From assembly GCF_009870125.1 (NCBI RefSeq), contig NC_046683.1, forward strand, positions 56,063,869 through 56,127,868: DNA of 64,000 nt, in the 5' to 3' direction. This document shows, one piece after another, positions 25,501 through 37,683 of this stretch. The notes beneath the pieces are model-generated. The model ran no database searches and had not been told where the DNA came from. It worked only from the letters and a program-made list of their open reading frames with translations. The first letter of the stretch is position 1, and each line of letters opens with the position of its first letter. Both the position numbers and the translations under genes were made by a program. Source of the stretch: Drosophila pseudoobscura. Lineage: Eukaryota; Arthropoda; Insecta; Diptera; Drosophilidae.

Positions 25501-28500
25501 AGTACTCGATTATAACAGGGAATGTGGGGAGTGTTTTTGAAATTGACTCAACCTTTGGCATCATAACGTTGGCCGACAGCTTGAACATAAACAAGATTCA
25601 AGAGTACATGCTCCAAGTGAAGGCTGTAGATCTGGGCAAGCCGCCCTTATCCTCGCAGATACCTGTCCATATAATCGTTACAATGTCCGAGAATGATCCG
25701 CCAAAGTTCTCGGCCAACAATTTGGCAATAGAAATCTTTGAAAACTTGAGTATTGGTTCGTTTATATCTCAGGTCACAGCTCGCTCATCGTCATCCATTT
25801 TTTTTAATATTATCTCTGGCAATATCAACGAAAGCTTTCGCATCAATCCATCAACGGGAGTTATTGTTATTAACAACAATATCGACTATGAAATAAACAA
25901 GTAAGACAGCGTACAAATTTGAGGTATATCCATTTCTCATTCTGTATTCTTTCAGGGTTTTCAATCTTACGATTAAGGGAACCAACATGGCAGCCGAATC
26001 AGCATGCCAAAATATAATAATACATATCTTAGACGCTAACGATAATGTTCCTCACTTCCTTCAAACTGAATATGTTGGTGTTCTGTCTGAATCCGCTGAA
26101 ATTGGATCATACGTACTAAAATTACACGATTCTGCTAACCAGTGAGTCTTTGTCTTTCAGTATAATGAATATATTTTATACCAAGTAACGTTTTTTCCTT
26201 TTCTTTCAGTCATTTAACATTGCAAGTGGCAGACGCTGATGTTGGTATCAATGGAATGTTTGAATATCACATAAATGACGATTTTGCCAAACAGTTTTTC
26301 AAAATTGATTCAACAACCGGCGCTATTGAACTCTTACGACCATTGGACTACGAAACGGACTCGGAATATTTCTTCGATGTCACGGTATAGAAATTAAAAA
26401 TAAATATTTTTAGGACATGTGTATATTTAGGATGAAATCTTTTTTGTTTTGTAGGTCAGTGATATGGGTAAACCAAAACTGCATTCCAATACAAAAGCAC
26501 ATGTGAAAATACAGGTGATCAATGTAAACGATTGCCCACCCGTATTTAATGAAAGGGAACTGAACGTAACACTATTCCTGCCAACGTTTGAGACCGTTTT
26601 CGTTACTCAAATCAAAGCCTACGATGCGGACAACGATAGCCTACGTTTTGACATTGTGGATGGAAACACCGACGAATGCTTTCAAATAGATAAATACACG
26701 GGCGTTGTAACCACAAGGTAAGTCTTAATATGTCCTAAATCTAGTCATTTTATTGCAATATATTTGTTCGATTTTTCAGAAATTTCGAAATTTTAAACAA
26801 TGACAATTATCAGGATTATAATTTGCACGTTCGTGCCTCCGATGGCATATACTCGGCAATTTTAATCGTCAAAATTAAGGTGGTATCCACAGTTGATTCA
26901 AATTTTTTGTTCAAAAGGGATAGCTATAGGTTTTCGGCTTTTGAAAATAACACAAAGGTGGGCACCATCGGATTGGTGAATGTCGTTGGGAACACATTGA
27001 ACGAGAATGTTGAATACCGCATATTGAATCCAACGAAAATGTTTGATATCGGAATAAGTTCTGGAGCCTTAAAGACAACTGGAGTGATCTTTGATCGTGA
27101 AGTCCTTGATATGTACAAACTATTTGTTGAAGCAAAGTCTATATTGTTTGACGGACTCAATTCGAATGTGCGGCGGGCAGTCACTTCAGTTTATATATCC
27201 GTCTTGGATGTAAACGATAATTGTCCATTGTTTGTGAATATGCCCTACTATGCCACTGTCTCAATAGACGATCCCAAAGGCACCATTATCATGAAAGTGA
27301 AAGCCGTTGATCTAGACAGTGCCGAGAACGGTGAGGTTCGATATGAACTGAAGAAGGGAAATGGCGAATTGTTCAAATTAGATCGTAAAAGCGGGGACTT
27401 GTCCTTGAAGCAACATGTGGAAGGTCACAATCGAAATTACGAGTTGACTGTGGCGGCATATGATGGGGCCATAACTCCATGTTCGTGCGAAGCCCCGATT
27501 CAAGTGAAGGTAAATCTACTATTATCTTTAACAAACGAAAAAGTTACATTCAAAATCCTCTTTGATAACATAGGTGATAGACCGATCGATGCCCATTTTT
27601 GAAAAACAGTTTTACTCAGTGAGTGTCAAGGAAGACGTTGAAATGTATTCAGTATTGTTTGTGTCAATTGAGGCCGAGAGTCCCTTGGGAAGAAAACTCA
27701 TCTACACCATATCGTCGGAGAGCCAATCTTTTGAAATTGATTACAACACAGGTAATACAATATGAATATAAAAACCAACACGCTTGATTGCTTGACAAAT
27801 ATCTATTCTTGTAGGATCAATTTTTGTGGTCAATGAACTTGATTATGAAAAACAAAATAGCCACGACGTCACAATCCGAGCGACTGATAGTCTTTCTGGC
27901 ATCTATGCTGAGGTAGTCTTGTCTGTGGCAATTGTTGATGTGAATGATTGCTATCCAGAGATTGAAAGTGATATCTACAACATCACCATACCAGAGAACA
28001 CGTCCTTTGGCACCCAAATCATTAAAATAAACGCAACTGATGCGGACTCGGGAGCAAATGCTAAGCTTTCGTATTTCATCGAGTCCATTAATGGTCAAAA
28101 CAATTCCGAATTATTCTATATCGACATCGCAGATGGGCATTTATATTTGAAAACTCCATTAGACTATGAGCTAATAAAATACCATCACATTATTGTGAGT
28201 GTACGAGATCACGGTTCACCACCATTAAGTTCGAGATCAAATATATTTATTACAGGTAATTTGATTGGTACATAAAATATTGAATTTATACTTACTTGTA
28301 TATTCTGTGCTTGCAGTAAAAGACTTAAATGACAATCCTCCCAGCTTTGTCGAACCGTCGTACTTCATCAAACTATCGGTGGCAGCTGTACGCGGACAGT
28401 TTGTTGCACTGCCAAAAGCATACGATAAAGATATTTGCGATACTGATTTGCTGGAATACAAAATCGTCAATGGCAATGAACTGCAAACTTATGATATTGA

Positions 28501-31500
28501 TAAACGATCCGGTGTTATATCCCTGCAAAATATGTTAAATTTCACTGATAAAAGTAATACAGTTTTGAACATATCCGTTTCGGATGGCGTACACACAGTG
28601 TACGCGCGCTTAAAAATTTCATTACTACCCGAAAATATGCACAGTCCACAGTTTGAGCAAAGTATCTATGAGGCACAAATTCCCGAAAATTTGTTGCATG
28701 GCCATAATATTATAACGGTAAGCACATACATATATTTAGATTCGTTGTATTCTAAACCTAATTTCGTGCTTTTTTTTGTTAGGTAAAAGCGACCGATAGG
28801 GATTTTGGACCGTATTCGAATCTGTACTATGAAATTGATTCGGAGGAAATGAAAAAGTACTTTATTATGGATCGCAATACGGGACTAATAACGTCCAAAG
28901 TAACGTTTGATCGTGAAAAGCGGGATGAGTATGTGGTACTTTTAAAAGTGTCTGATGGCGGCGGAAAATTCGGATTTGCATCACTTAAGGTCTTGATTCA
29001 TGATGCCAACGATAATGCTCCATACTTTCCATTAAAAGAATATAAAATGGTTATCAGCTCATCATCGAAGCCCAACAAAACAATCCTAACCGTAAGTTTA
29101 AATCTATAAATTATATTTGGACTGCGGTCAGAGGGGTGTTCATTTATTGTTCGGAATTATTTAATTTAGGTTTTATTTCAGGTCAGAGCAAAAGACAACG
29201 ATATTTCCGAAAATGGTGCAATCAATTATCGAATTGTACAGAATTCCATCGATAAAAAACTAAAAGATACCCTGGAAATAAACGAGAAAAATGGCAACAT
29301 CAGACTCAATCCCAATGTAGGATTCTATGAAACAGGACTCTATCAATTTTTTGTCCGTGCCCACGATAGTGGAGAACCTCAATTTCATACGGATGTGCCA
29401 GTGTCTGTCGAGATCATTGACACAGATGTGACAATTCCCACATTTGAGAAAGCCTCTGTTCTTCTGAAAATAATTGAATCAACGCCGCCAGGAACGGTGC
29501 TCACAAAATTGCACATCATGGGAAATTTCACATTTAAATTTACAATTTTGGAGGAACAAGGCCATTTCATAATATCCGATAGCGGAGAACTTATTCTCCA
29601 GCAAACCCTAGACAGAGAGCAGCAAGAGTCGCATCACTTGATTGTGGTGGCCGAAACAGCCACCGTACCGGCTTTGTTTGCCTATTCCAGCATTGTAATC
29701 CACGTAAGAGATGAGAATGATAACTATCCAAAGTTTGATAACACGTTCTACAGTGTAAGTGTGCCGGAGAATAGTGATAGGGTCATTTCGTTGGTGAAAA
29801 TTACGGCCACGGACGCGGATACTGGGCCAAACGGGGACATACGATACTATCTGGAGAATGATTTGGATAGCATACAAAACATTTTCGACATCGACATCTA
29901 CACTGGCTGGATAACTCTGTTGACATCCCTGGACAGAGAAGTGCAGTCTGAATTCAATTTCAAAGTAATTGCTTCAGACAACGGCCATCCAAAGCATGAT
30001 GCAAAAGTGCCGGTAACCATCAAAATAGTCGACTATAACGACAATGCACCAACATTTAAATTGCCCATCGATAGAATTTCTGTTTATGAAAATGCCTTGC
30101 CTGGAACCGTGTTAATTAACCTGCTTCTGCTGGATCCCGATATCGAGAAGCAAGACATGGACTTTTTTATCATTTCTGGAGATAAACAATCCCAATTCCA
30201 GATTGGTAAAACCGGAGAGCTATTCATTGCGAAATCATTGGACCGAGAACAAATTGCATTTTATAATCTAAGCCTGATAGCGACTGATGGAAAATTCACT
30301 GCCAAAGCCCATGTTGAAGTAGATGTAAAAGATGTAAATGATAATACACCGTACTGTCTGAAGCCTCGATACCACATCGTCACCAATGAATCGGCTCCTG
30401 TCGGCACCACCTTGGCTGAAGTCAAAGCGGTTGATTATGACCTGCAAAGCAATTTCAAATTGCGCTTCTACTTGTCCGGCAAGGGTGCAGATGACTTTAC
30501 GATTGGCAAGGAAAGTGGCGTACTGAAGGTGGCAGCCCAACTAGATCGAGAAACTTATCCAAAGTACAAATTGGTCGCACACGTTCAAGATGGCAAAGAC
30601 TTGACAACTGAGTGTTTTTCTGAAATAATAATAATAGTCAATGATATCAATGACAACACGCCCATATTTTCGATGGCCCAGTACACAGTGAGCATTTCGG
30701 AGGATGCCCAGCTCCAGACTCTGATCACGAAGGTGCATGCCATGGACAAGGACTTTGGTATCAACAGACAAATCAAGTATTCCTTAATGGGCGAGAATAG
30801 TGATTATTTTAAAATTTCAAAATCAACAGGCATAATAAGGTTGGCTAAAAGTCTGGATCGTGAAACTATTTCCTTATTTAATATAACTGTCAAGGCCGAG
30901 GATTGCGGAGTGCCAAAATTATATTCCATTGCGAGTGTGGTTGTGAATATACTAGACATCAATGACAATCCGCCAGAGTTTAGCCTGCGACAATATTCGT
31001 GCAAAGTGTTTGAAAATGCCACCCATGGGCTGGAAGTGTGTCAGGTGCATGCCGCGTCCAAGGACATCGGTGTAAATGCGGATATACACTACTATATAAT
31101 GAGTGGCAACGAACAGATCAAATTTAAAATCGATGCAGCCACGGGCGTGCTGTCGCTCAACGCCACATTGGACTATGAGATGTCAAAGTTCTACTTTCTC
31201 ACCATTCAGGCAATTGATGGTGGCACTCCGCCTCTGAGCAATACAGCCTATGTCAATATATCGATTGTGGACATTAACGACAACAGCCCAAAGTTCCTGC
31301 AAAACATGTATCGCATCAATGCATACGAGGACACGTTAGTGGGCACTCCAATACTAGATGTCAAGGCCACAGACGAGGATTCGAATGTAAATGGGCTTAT
31401 AAACTATAATATCGAAAAGGGCGACCAGATTGGTCAATTCGCTATACATAAACGGAATGGCACCATAAGCGTGTCGCGGCCACTAGATCGAGAAACTATT

Positions 31501-34500
31501 GCAAGCTATAATTTAGAGATTCAAGCCTGCGATCAAGGAATTCCACAGCGCTGCAGCAGTGTGCAGGTCAATATAATTATACTCGACACAAATGACAATG
31601 CACCTCTTTTCGCCAATGCCAACTATAGTGTTATGCTGCAAGAGAACCGACCCTTGGGATACATATTTCTATCTTTCAAAATATCAGACGCAGATGAGTC
31701 ACCCAATAGTACACCATACACATTCGACATACGCTCGGGCAACGAGGGCGGGCTGTTTCGACTGGAGCAAGATGGTTCACTGAGCACTGCTGCACGATTC
31801 AATCATAATTTGCAAGATGAATTTCGCATACAAGTTCGTGTATTTGATAATGGCACACCTCCACTTTATTCCGATACTTGGGTGACGGTGAAAATAATCC
31901 AGGAAAGCCAATACCCGCCCATCGTCACACCTTTGGAGATTACCATAAATTCGTTTGAAGATGATTTCTCTGGTGCATTTATTGGAAGAGTTCACGCCTC
32001 CGATCAGGATAAGTACGATGAGCTAAATTATAATATAATGGCTGGCATTGAAGACACGTACAAGAGCTCCAAGCTATTCAATATTTCAAACAAATCGGGG
32101 GAAATATATGCTATATCAAACCTAGATATTGGTCTGTATAAGCTGAACGTGTCCGTGTCCGATGGTAAATTCAATGTTTTTGCTGTTGTGAAGGTATATG
32201 TCGAACTAGTGACAAGTGACATGATAAAACAATCGGTGGTAATACGTTTCAGTAAAATATCAGCATCTGATTTCTTGTTGAGTCACAGGAAGACTTTTAT
32301 GCGTTCTATTCGAAATATAATGCGCTGTCGCCAGAAAGATGTCATTCTGATAACGCTGCAATCGGAAAAAGTGAATACTGCCGGCACACGACATGCTCGA
32401 TCCGCAGATTCCAATTTGAACAATTTGAACGTTGTCATTGCTGTACGCAAGGAGCTAATTGTGCCAGATTCTGATGAATTTTTTACCAGTGATGAAATTC
32501 GTCAGTCGCTAATTGCCAAAAAGAAAGAAATTGAAAATGAGACGAACCTGGTGGTCGAAGAAGTACTGCCATCGACCTGTTTGAGCAAACAAAACACCTG
32601 TGTTCATGGTGATTGCAAGCAGATTTTAAACATTTTGAAGACTAACATTACCACCACATATACAGATGTTATAAGTTTTGCTGCTCCTTCGTTTAGTCAG
32701 GTGAATAGATGCGTTTGCAGGCCAGGCTTCGACGGAAAGTATTGCAATGAAACGGTGAATGCATGTTCCTCAGACCCGTGCTCGCCACAAAGGATTTGCC
32801 TGCCATCTGGACCCATGGTGGGGTATCAATGTGTTTGCCCCAAGGGATTTTCGGGCACATATTGCGAAAGAAAGTCCTCAAAGTGTGACAATGAAACCTG
32901 CGATGTGAGCTCATTCACGGCCGTTTCCTTTGGAGGCAAAAGCTATGCCCACTACAAGATAAATAAAATTAAGGCTAAATTTACTTTGGAAAACGAATTT
33001 TCATTCTCATTGCAAATCAGAACATTGCAACAAAGTGGCACCCTCCTCTACGCCAGCGGCAAAGTGGATTACAATATCTTGGAAATCATAAATGGTGCTG
33101 TTCAATATCGGTTCGATTTAGGTTCCGGCGAGGGGGTAATTAGCGTAACGAGCATTTACATATCGGATGGAGAGTGGCATGTCATTAGCCTGGAGCGAAC
33201 GCTCAGCAGTGCTAAGCTTGTGATAGACAACAAACATGTCTCGCATGGCAGTGCTCCGGGCGTAAATGGCATACTGAACATTCAGTCCAATGATATTTTT
33301 GTCGGCGCTGAGGTTCGACCACATCCATCAATTATTGGCTATGAGGATATTCAACGTGGATTTATTGGTTGTATGGCCAACATTAAAATAGCCATGGAGT
33401 CTCTGCCATTGTACATTTCCGGTGGAAGTACAGTTGCAGCATTGAAAAGATTCACAAACGTAGAGTTCAAATGCGATCCATCGAATGTACTCGTAAATCT
33501 GGGCATTTGTGGAGCTCAGCCATGTTTGAACAGTGGAATTTGCAAAGATTTCGGAAGCGAGCAATTTGAATGCGCGTGCCAATCACGATTTACCGGGACA
33601 CATTGTGAGATCGATTTAGATCCTTGCTCTTCGGGTCCCTGCCTATTCGGCGGACGCTGCGAATATCATGGACCCAATAACTATACCTGCACATGTCCCA
33701 TACACCTGTCTGGGAAGAGATGTGAATATGGAAAGTTTTGCACGCCAAATCCTTGCAAAAATGGTGGGATTTGTGAGGAAGGTGATGGAGTGCCGCACTG
33801 CATGTGCCGTGGCTATACAGGACCAAGCTGTGAAATCGATGTCGATGAATGCGAGAATCAGCCTTGCGGAAACGGAGCCACTTGTATCAATGAGGCCGGA
33901 AGTTTTCGGTGCATATGTCCTTCGTACCTGACAGGAGCCAGCTGTGGGGATCCGCTCTATTCCAATTCAATTTCCACGAAACTGAAAAATTTTTCCCTCG
34001 AACACATCAGCGGCATTATATCTGGCGCAACCATTGTATTAGTAGTTATAAGTATTGCCATATGCTGTGTGGTATTGAGGAGGAGTTCGTCTTCAAAGAA
34101 AAGACGCAATGCCGAAAAGGCCAAAAACAAACAATCGTATAAGGAAGCGAATTTGAACTCCATGGTAGATAAGGATAATTTTTGCAAAGCAAACATAAAA
34201 TTAAGTAATCTGGAGGTAAACCAACGCCCAATCAGCTATACATCAGCTGCAAACGATAACCTCTTCCTAAGTAACACAACATTCGTAAATAATCTGGATA
34301 TATTGCGGAGCTACGGCTCTGCTGGTGATGAACTTGAAAGCATACCCTTTGAATATCAAAAAGTAAACAGAAATAAGCAGCATGTGAACATCAACTCTTG
34401 TCACGGCGCCGATGTAGATAGTATTGCCTACAAGCAGGAATGGTGCGAACAAATGCATTTAAGAACATTCAGTGAGAATAAGTTAAACAATGGTGAGTAA

Positions 34501-35910
34501 CGGAACGATTTATTGTCATTCTTCTTATTTCTTATGTTGATTAAATGTTTTTCCTTTTTAGAACTAAAAAGAGATTATGGATCACCGGGTAGTCGATTTT
34601 CAAGTAGCAAACTAATCCAAGTTGAAATGCCTAACGTGTGCCATTCTTCAAGTGCAAATTTCGTTGACTATTCTGCTCTCGCGAATGGTCAATACCATTG
34701 GGACTGTTCCGACTGGGTTCGCAAAAGTCATAATCCCTTGCCAGACATAACTGAAGTTCCAGGAGCAGAAATAGCTGACTCTTCAAGTGTACACAGTAAT
34801 GACAGTAACGAGTCCAAGTCCAAAAAGACATTTTTCGTCCATAGTAAGTATAATAATAATTAAATAGTACTAAAAGCATTGCCCAGATCCCAAACGAAAT
34901 AGAAATAGTTTTAATATGAAAATAGTTTAAACATTTCTTTCACGTTTGAATTGACATAATGGCCAAATGTGTTATTTCTCAGAATGAACAGCCAAGTCGC
35001 TATAGTCAAGTCTGTCTGTCCGTCCTTCCTTCCGTCTGTTTATCTTCATGAGACCCTGGATCGAAGTAGCTGTAAGAGATAGGCAAATTCAAAAGTTGTT
35101 TCAAACATCCGAAAGATTCATGAGTACCGGGTAACCTATTATCTCGACTATTTTTATTTTGTTTGTGATGTTCACATTATTTTGAACTTTACTAGTAACA
35201 AAATCTGAGCACGCATATACTATACATATGTTTTAGACTTTTACTATTTTTGTATTTTACTGAAATCTTTGTCTTCCTTTGGTGAATAGGAGAAGATGGA
35301 GATGTTGATCCGAGCAGGGATATTGCTGCCTTAAACGAGGACATCGGATCTGAATATCTGGATTCTGAGGCGGACAGTTGCATTCAATCGTATATGTTGC
35401 CGAGATTACCTAATCTGCCCCTTTCGAGACTGAGTTCTTTAAATAATATCGAGAATGAAGACTACAAATTAAATACAGGTATTTTTGTTTTGCTTATTCA
35501 CATACATAATACATACTTTCAAAATAAGGTGACTTAACTAAATTCTTCTTTCTCATTGACAGGCGATGCATATGTAAGACATCCCAATTCATATTTGCCC
35601 CCAATGCATTTTCCAAGTGAAACGGATGGGGAAAGCTCCGTCACCGACGGGCTTATTTCAAGAAATGAAATAAAAAGAAAGGATACCAAAAGAACGATGA
35701 GTGGTACGTTTAAGTGCAAATAAGTCCTTTAAATGTCATCAATTAATTTAAAACTATCCAATATGTATAACAGAGAACTCTGAGGAAGTATACCTTTTTC
35801 CATGCGCTGTCGGTGAAATTGGATCCAATAGCAATATTTCAGTTCGACTCTGTGAAATTGAAGATTCCGATCAAGAAGAATTTTTACCACAACAACAAAC
35901 AAAAATATAA
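19517..35910 (+). CDS. kug: Kugelei/Fat2, giant atypical cadherin, complete (4707 aa, 20 coding exons)
   Basis: Exons 19517-20338, 20900-23650, 23714-23921, 24028-24089, 24235-24390, 24455-24827, 24892-25900, 25956-26141, 26210-26384, 26455-26717, 26780-27509, 27574-27751, 27815-28255, 28317-28717, 28783-29091, 29182-34492, 34562-34843, 35290-35478, 35563-35703 and 35774-35910 join through GT-AG introns with consistent phase. The total is 4707 codons plus TAA; D. melanogaster Kug is about 4700 aa. Residues 14-36 are the signal peptide. Next come dozens of cadherin repeats (DxNDNxP, DxD, LDRE motifs) to about residue 3600, an EGF (about 3820), an EGF (3880-3917), a laminin G domain (3938-4118), four EGF modules (4130-4278, the last calcium-binding), a transmembrane helix (about 4297-4318) and a 390-residue cytoplasmic tail. 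Fat2 acts at basal trailing edges of follicle cells, driving collective migration and egg elongation. No frameshift or internal stop was found. Confidence 0.97.
20339..20899 (+). other. Intron 1 (coding) of kug
   Basis: A 561-bp intron, much longer than most kug introns. About 20450-20700 is GC-richer (ctccggcctcggctcgcggc) and could be inserted DNA or an enhancer. No element family is recognised. Confidence 0.6.
34844..35289 (+). other. Late intron of kug containing a repeat insertion
   Basis: A 446-bp intron in the cytoplasmic-tail region, longer than its neighbours (69, 84 and 70 bp). A GTCY-type repeat, listed separately, explains much of the excess length. Confidence 0.65.
34975..35140 (+). 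mobile_element. Short GTCY-containing repeat inside a kug intron
   Basis: Contains aagtctgtctgtccgtcc, then ttccgtctgtttatcttcat, then gatcgaagtagctgtaagag and near its end gagtaccgggtaacc. The GTCY tract followed by a taagag-type segment and a terminal gggta match the layout of the intergenic DINE/mini-me copies. It is much shorter and the core is not clearly preserved. Confidence 0.5.
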
Positions 35911-35923
35911 TTTACATTCTATG

Positions 35924-36019
35924 AATAAATATAAGAAGAACTACATTTTATAGAAATTATTTAATTCTTTAGATACTACTTTTTCTATAAGAAAACTTTG
36001 GTTATATATTTTCAATAAA
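35924..36019 (+). promoter_or_regulatory. Candidate poly(A) signals of kug
   Basis: Two AATAAA hexamers, at 35924-35929 and 36014-36019, lie 14 and 104 bp after the kug stop. Either could direct 3' end formation; the second gives a more usual 3'UTR length. Confidence 0.5.
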
Positions 36020-36805
36020 AAACGCATAAACAGAAGGGGCTTACTAAATATTAGAATCACAGCCCTCTATACCTACGTGATGGGTGGAGTACGTCGCAGC
36101 CAGCAGTACCAGCAATGGACGAGACCAGCTAGGGCCTGACCTTTCTCCTGACCAGAACAAACTGGACGATCGATAGATCCAATAACGTCAGCTCCTGTGT
36201 AGAGTGATATCCTTATATGAAGAATACTTTCAAGATAATATTATTTAAAGCTATAAAATAAATCTTTAAACCAGATCGTTCTATATTTATATATTAATTT
36301 TTTTAATATAACTAAATTATGTTACAGTGACGCGCTTTAAAAAACTTAAAAACTATCGCATCGATTATAGGCGTACGACATTAGACTAAGCTAACTGACT
36401 AACTGCAAAAGAGTTTGCTATTTTCGAAAAGCATGCAGTCACATGCATATTTCGGAAACGAACTTTCTAGATTAGATCCCAGAGTCCTCGGCTCTGGCGC
36501 TCGTCTACCGCTGCGTCATCAAGATGATCCCAGCTCCCAGTAGAGATTAAGAATTGTTTATTCCTTCTGAGAGCATATTTCATGATATATTTGCCTGGAT
36601 AAGCGGCCTGAGCATTTAACCTTCACTTTTCCGTTTCCTGCGCCGCTCCGGTGATTTTCCCACTTTAAATCGGCTGTCGCGCGTTAACCGGGCGCTTTTT
36701 TTTTTGAACCGGGCGCGGGTTGCGGGTTCAAACCTGCATCCACGATAACGTGCATCGCGCCAGCAGCACGCAATGGCCCCTTGAAATGGCCCTCTTCCTT
36801 GAGCT
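36020..36805. other. Intergenic region downstream of kug
   Basis: No gene is supported. The GC content rises from about 36470 to 36800. A T-arm-like string (gggttcaaacc, near 36722) was examined as a tRNA and rejected. The sequence is unassigned. Confidence 0.4.
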
Positions 36806-37305
36806 GTGTCGCTGAGTCGACAAAGTGGTTTCCTGTCTGCTGTGGAAACCACCGTCCTGGCGACGGTGGAAATATTGGTTAACGCCCATGGGATATGTCA
36901 GCCACACCCATTCATACGCCGCCGAATCAAACGTTGGGCCTTTGCTTCAAAACGCGTAAGTGAATCAGTATATAATGGTGGACATACATATTTTAAAATA
37001 TATCTTCCTTCACACAGGACTATGTACCCTACGCTTTGCTACAAACCGAGTCCTACCTGATTTCCCCCCGCCAGACGGAGCGCTATCCAAGCATTACCGA
37101 CGAGTATTCGAGACAGACCGAGGCCTATCCCAGCCAGACATCCCAGCAGGACAAAAGCGCACCCCTTGCAAGATCCGAACTTAACAAGCCATCGTCATTT
37201 TTCGACCTGGTCATCGACAACTATCTCAAGGACTTTGGCATGGCCACCAAGGCAGGAACTGTGCGGACTACTAGACTTTATATACATAGATCTCGATGCT
37301 GTTAG
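36806..37305 (+). CDS. Orphan two-exon open frame, function unknown (partial or relic)
   Basis: Two open segments, about 36806-36958 and 37020-37305, are separated by a 61-bp GT-AG intron (gtaagt...cacacag). Joined in phase 0 they read through ...IKRWAFASKR then DYVPYALLQTESYLISP and on to a TAG. Codons in the second segment strongly prefer C/G at the third position (GTC ATC GAC AAC TAT CTC AAG GAC), as in genuine fly exons. A short internal repeat, QTE-x-Y-[LP]-[IS], appears three times, then an acidic/hydrophobic stretch SSFFDLVIDNYLKDFGMA. The 5' part has no clear start or known domain. I do not recognise the protein. It may be a terminal exon pair of a larger gene, a duplicated fragment placed next to the satellite, or a lineage-specific gene. 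Confidence 0.4.
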
Positions 37306-37420
37306 TTTTAAGGATATACATGTTTTCCACTTTTTTGTTTACTCATACTAGGTTAAGTTATGATGAATAAACCTATCCTTGCTGTATCCTGTATGGGGGA
37401 ATCTATTCCGATTAAAAAAG

Positions 37421-37648
37421 TCGTGTCACGCCCCGATTGGTTCACAAATAACGGATAAAACTAAATATTGTTGATTGGGGAAAATGTCCTTAATCCTTGA
37501 TAAGGAGTCCAATAAATCAAGGACATTTTTCCGATCACAGGAAGCCGTCTCACGATTCGATCGGGCCACAAATAGCCCAGAAAACTAAATATGTATAGTT
37601 GTGATGTTGGAGTCCTTACCGAAGGATCAAGGGCATTTTTCTGATCCC
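37421..37648 (+). repeat. Diverged tandem pair, about 105-120 bp each
   Basis: Copies at about 37421-37538 and 37544-37648 share the order gtctcacg/gtgtcacg, cacaaata, aaaactaaatat, gtcctta, gatcaaggacattttt/gatcaagggcattttt, and a ctgatc/ccgatc end. A third start (gggccatggcacgaac, near 37651) may follow. It is an old satellite-like repeat at the border of the satellite domain. Confidence 0.6.
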
Positions 37649-37683
37649 GGCGGGCCATGGCACGAACCGCGCACGAACAGGTC

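Noticed and set aside
36700..36770. tRNA-like T-arm (gggttcaaacc)
   Set aside because: The stem does not pair correctly around a seven-base loop, and no acceptor stem, D-arm or anticodon arm could be built around it.
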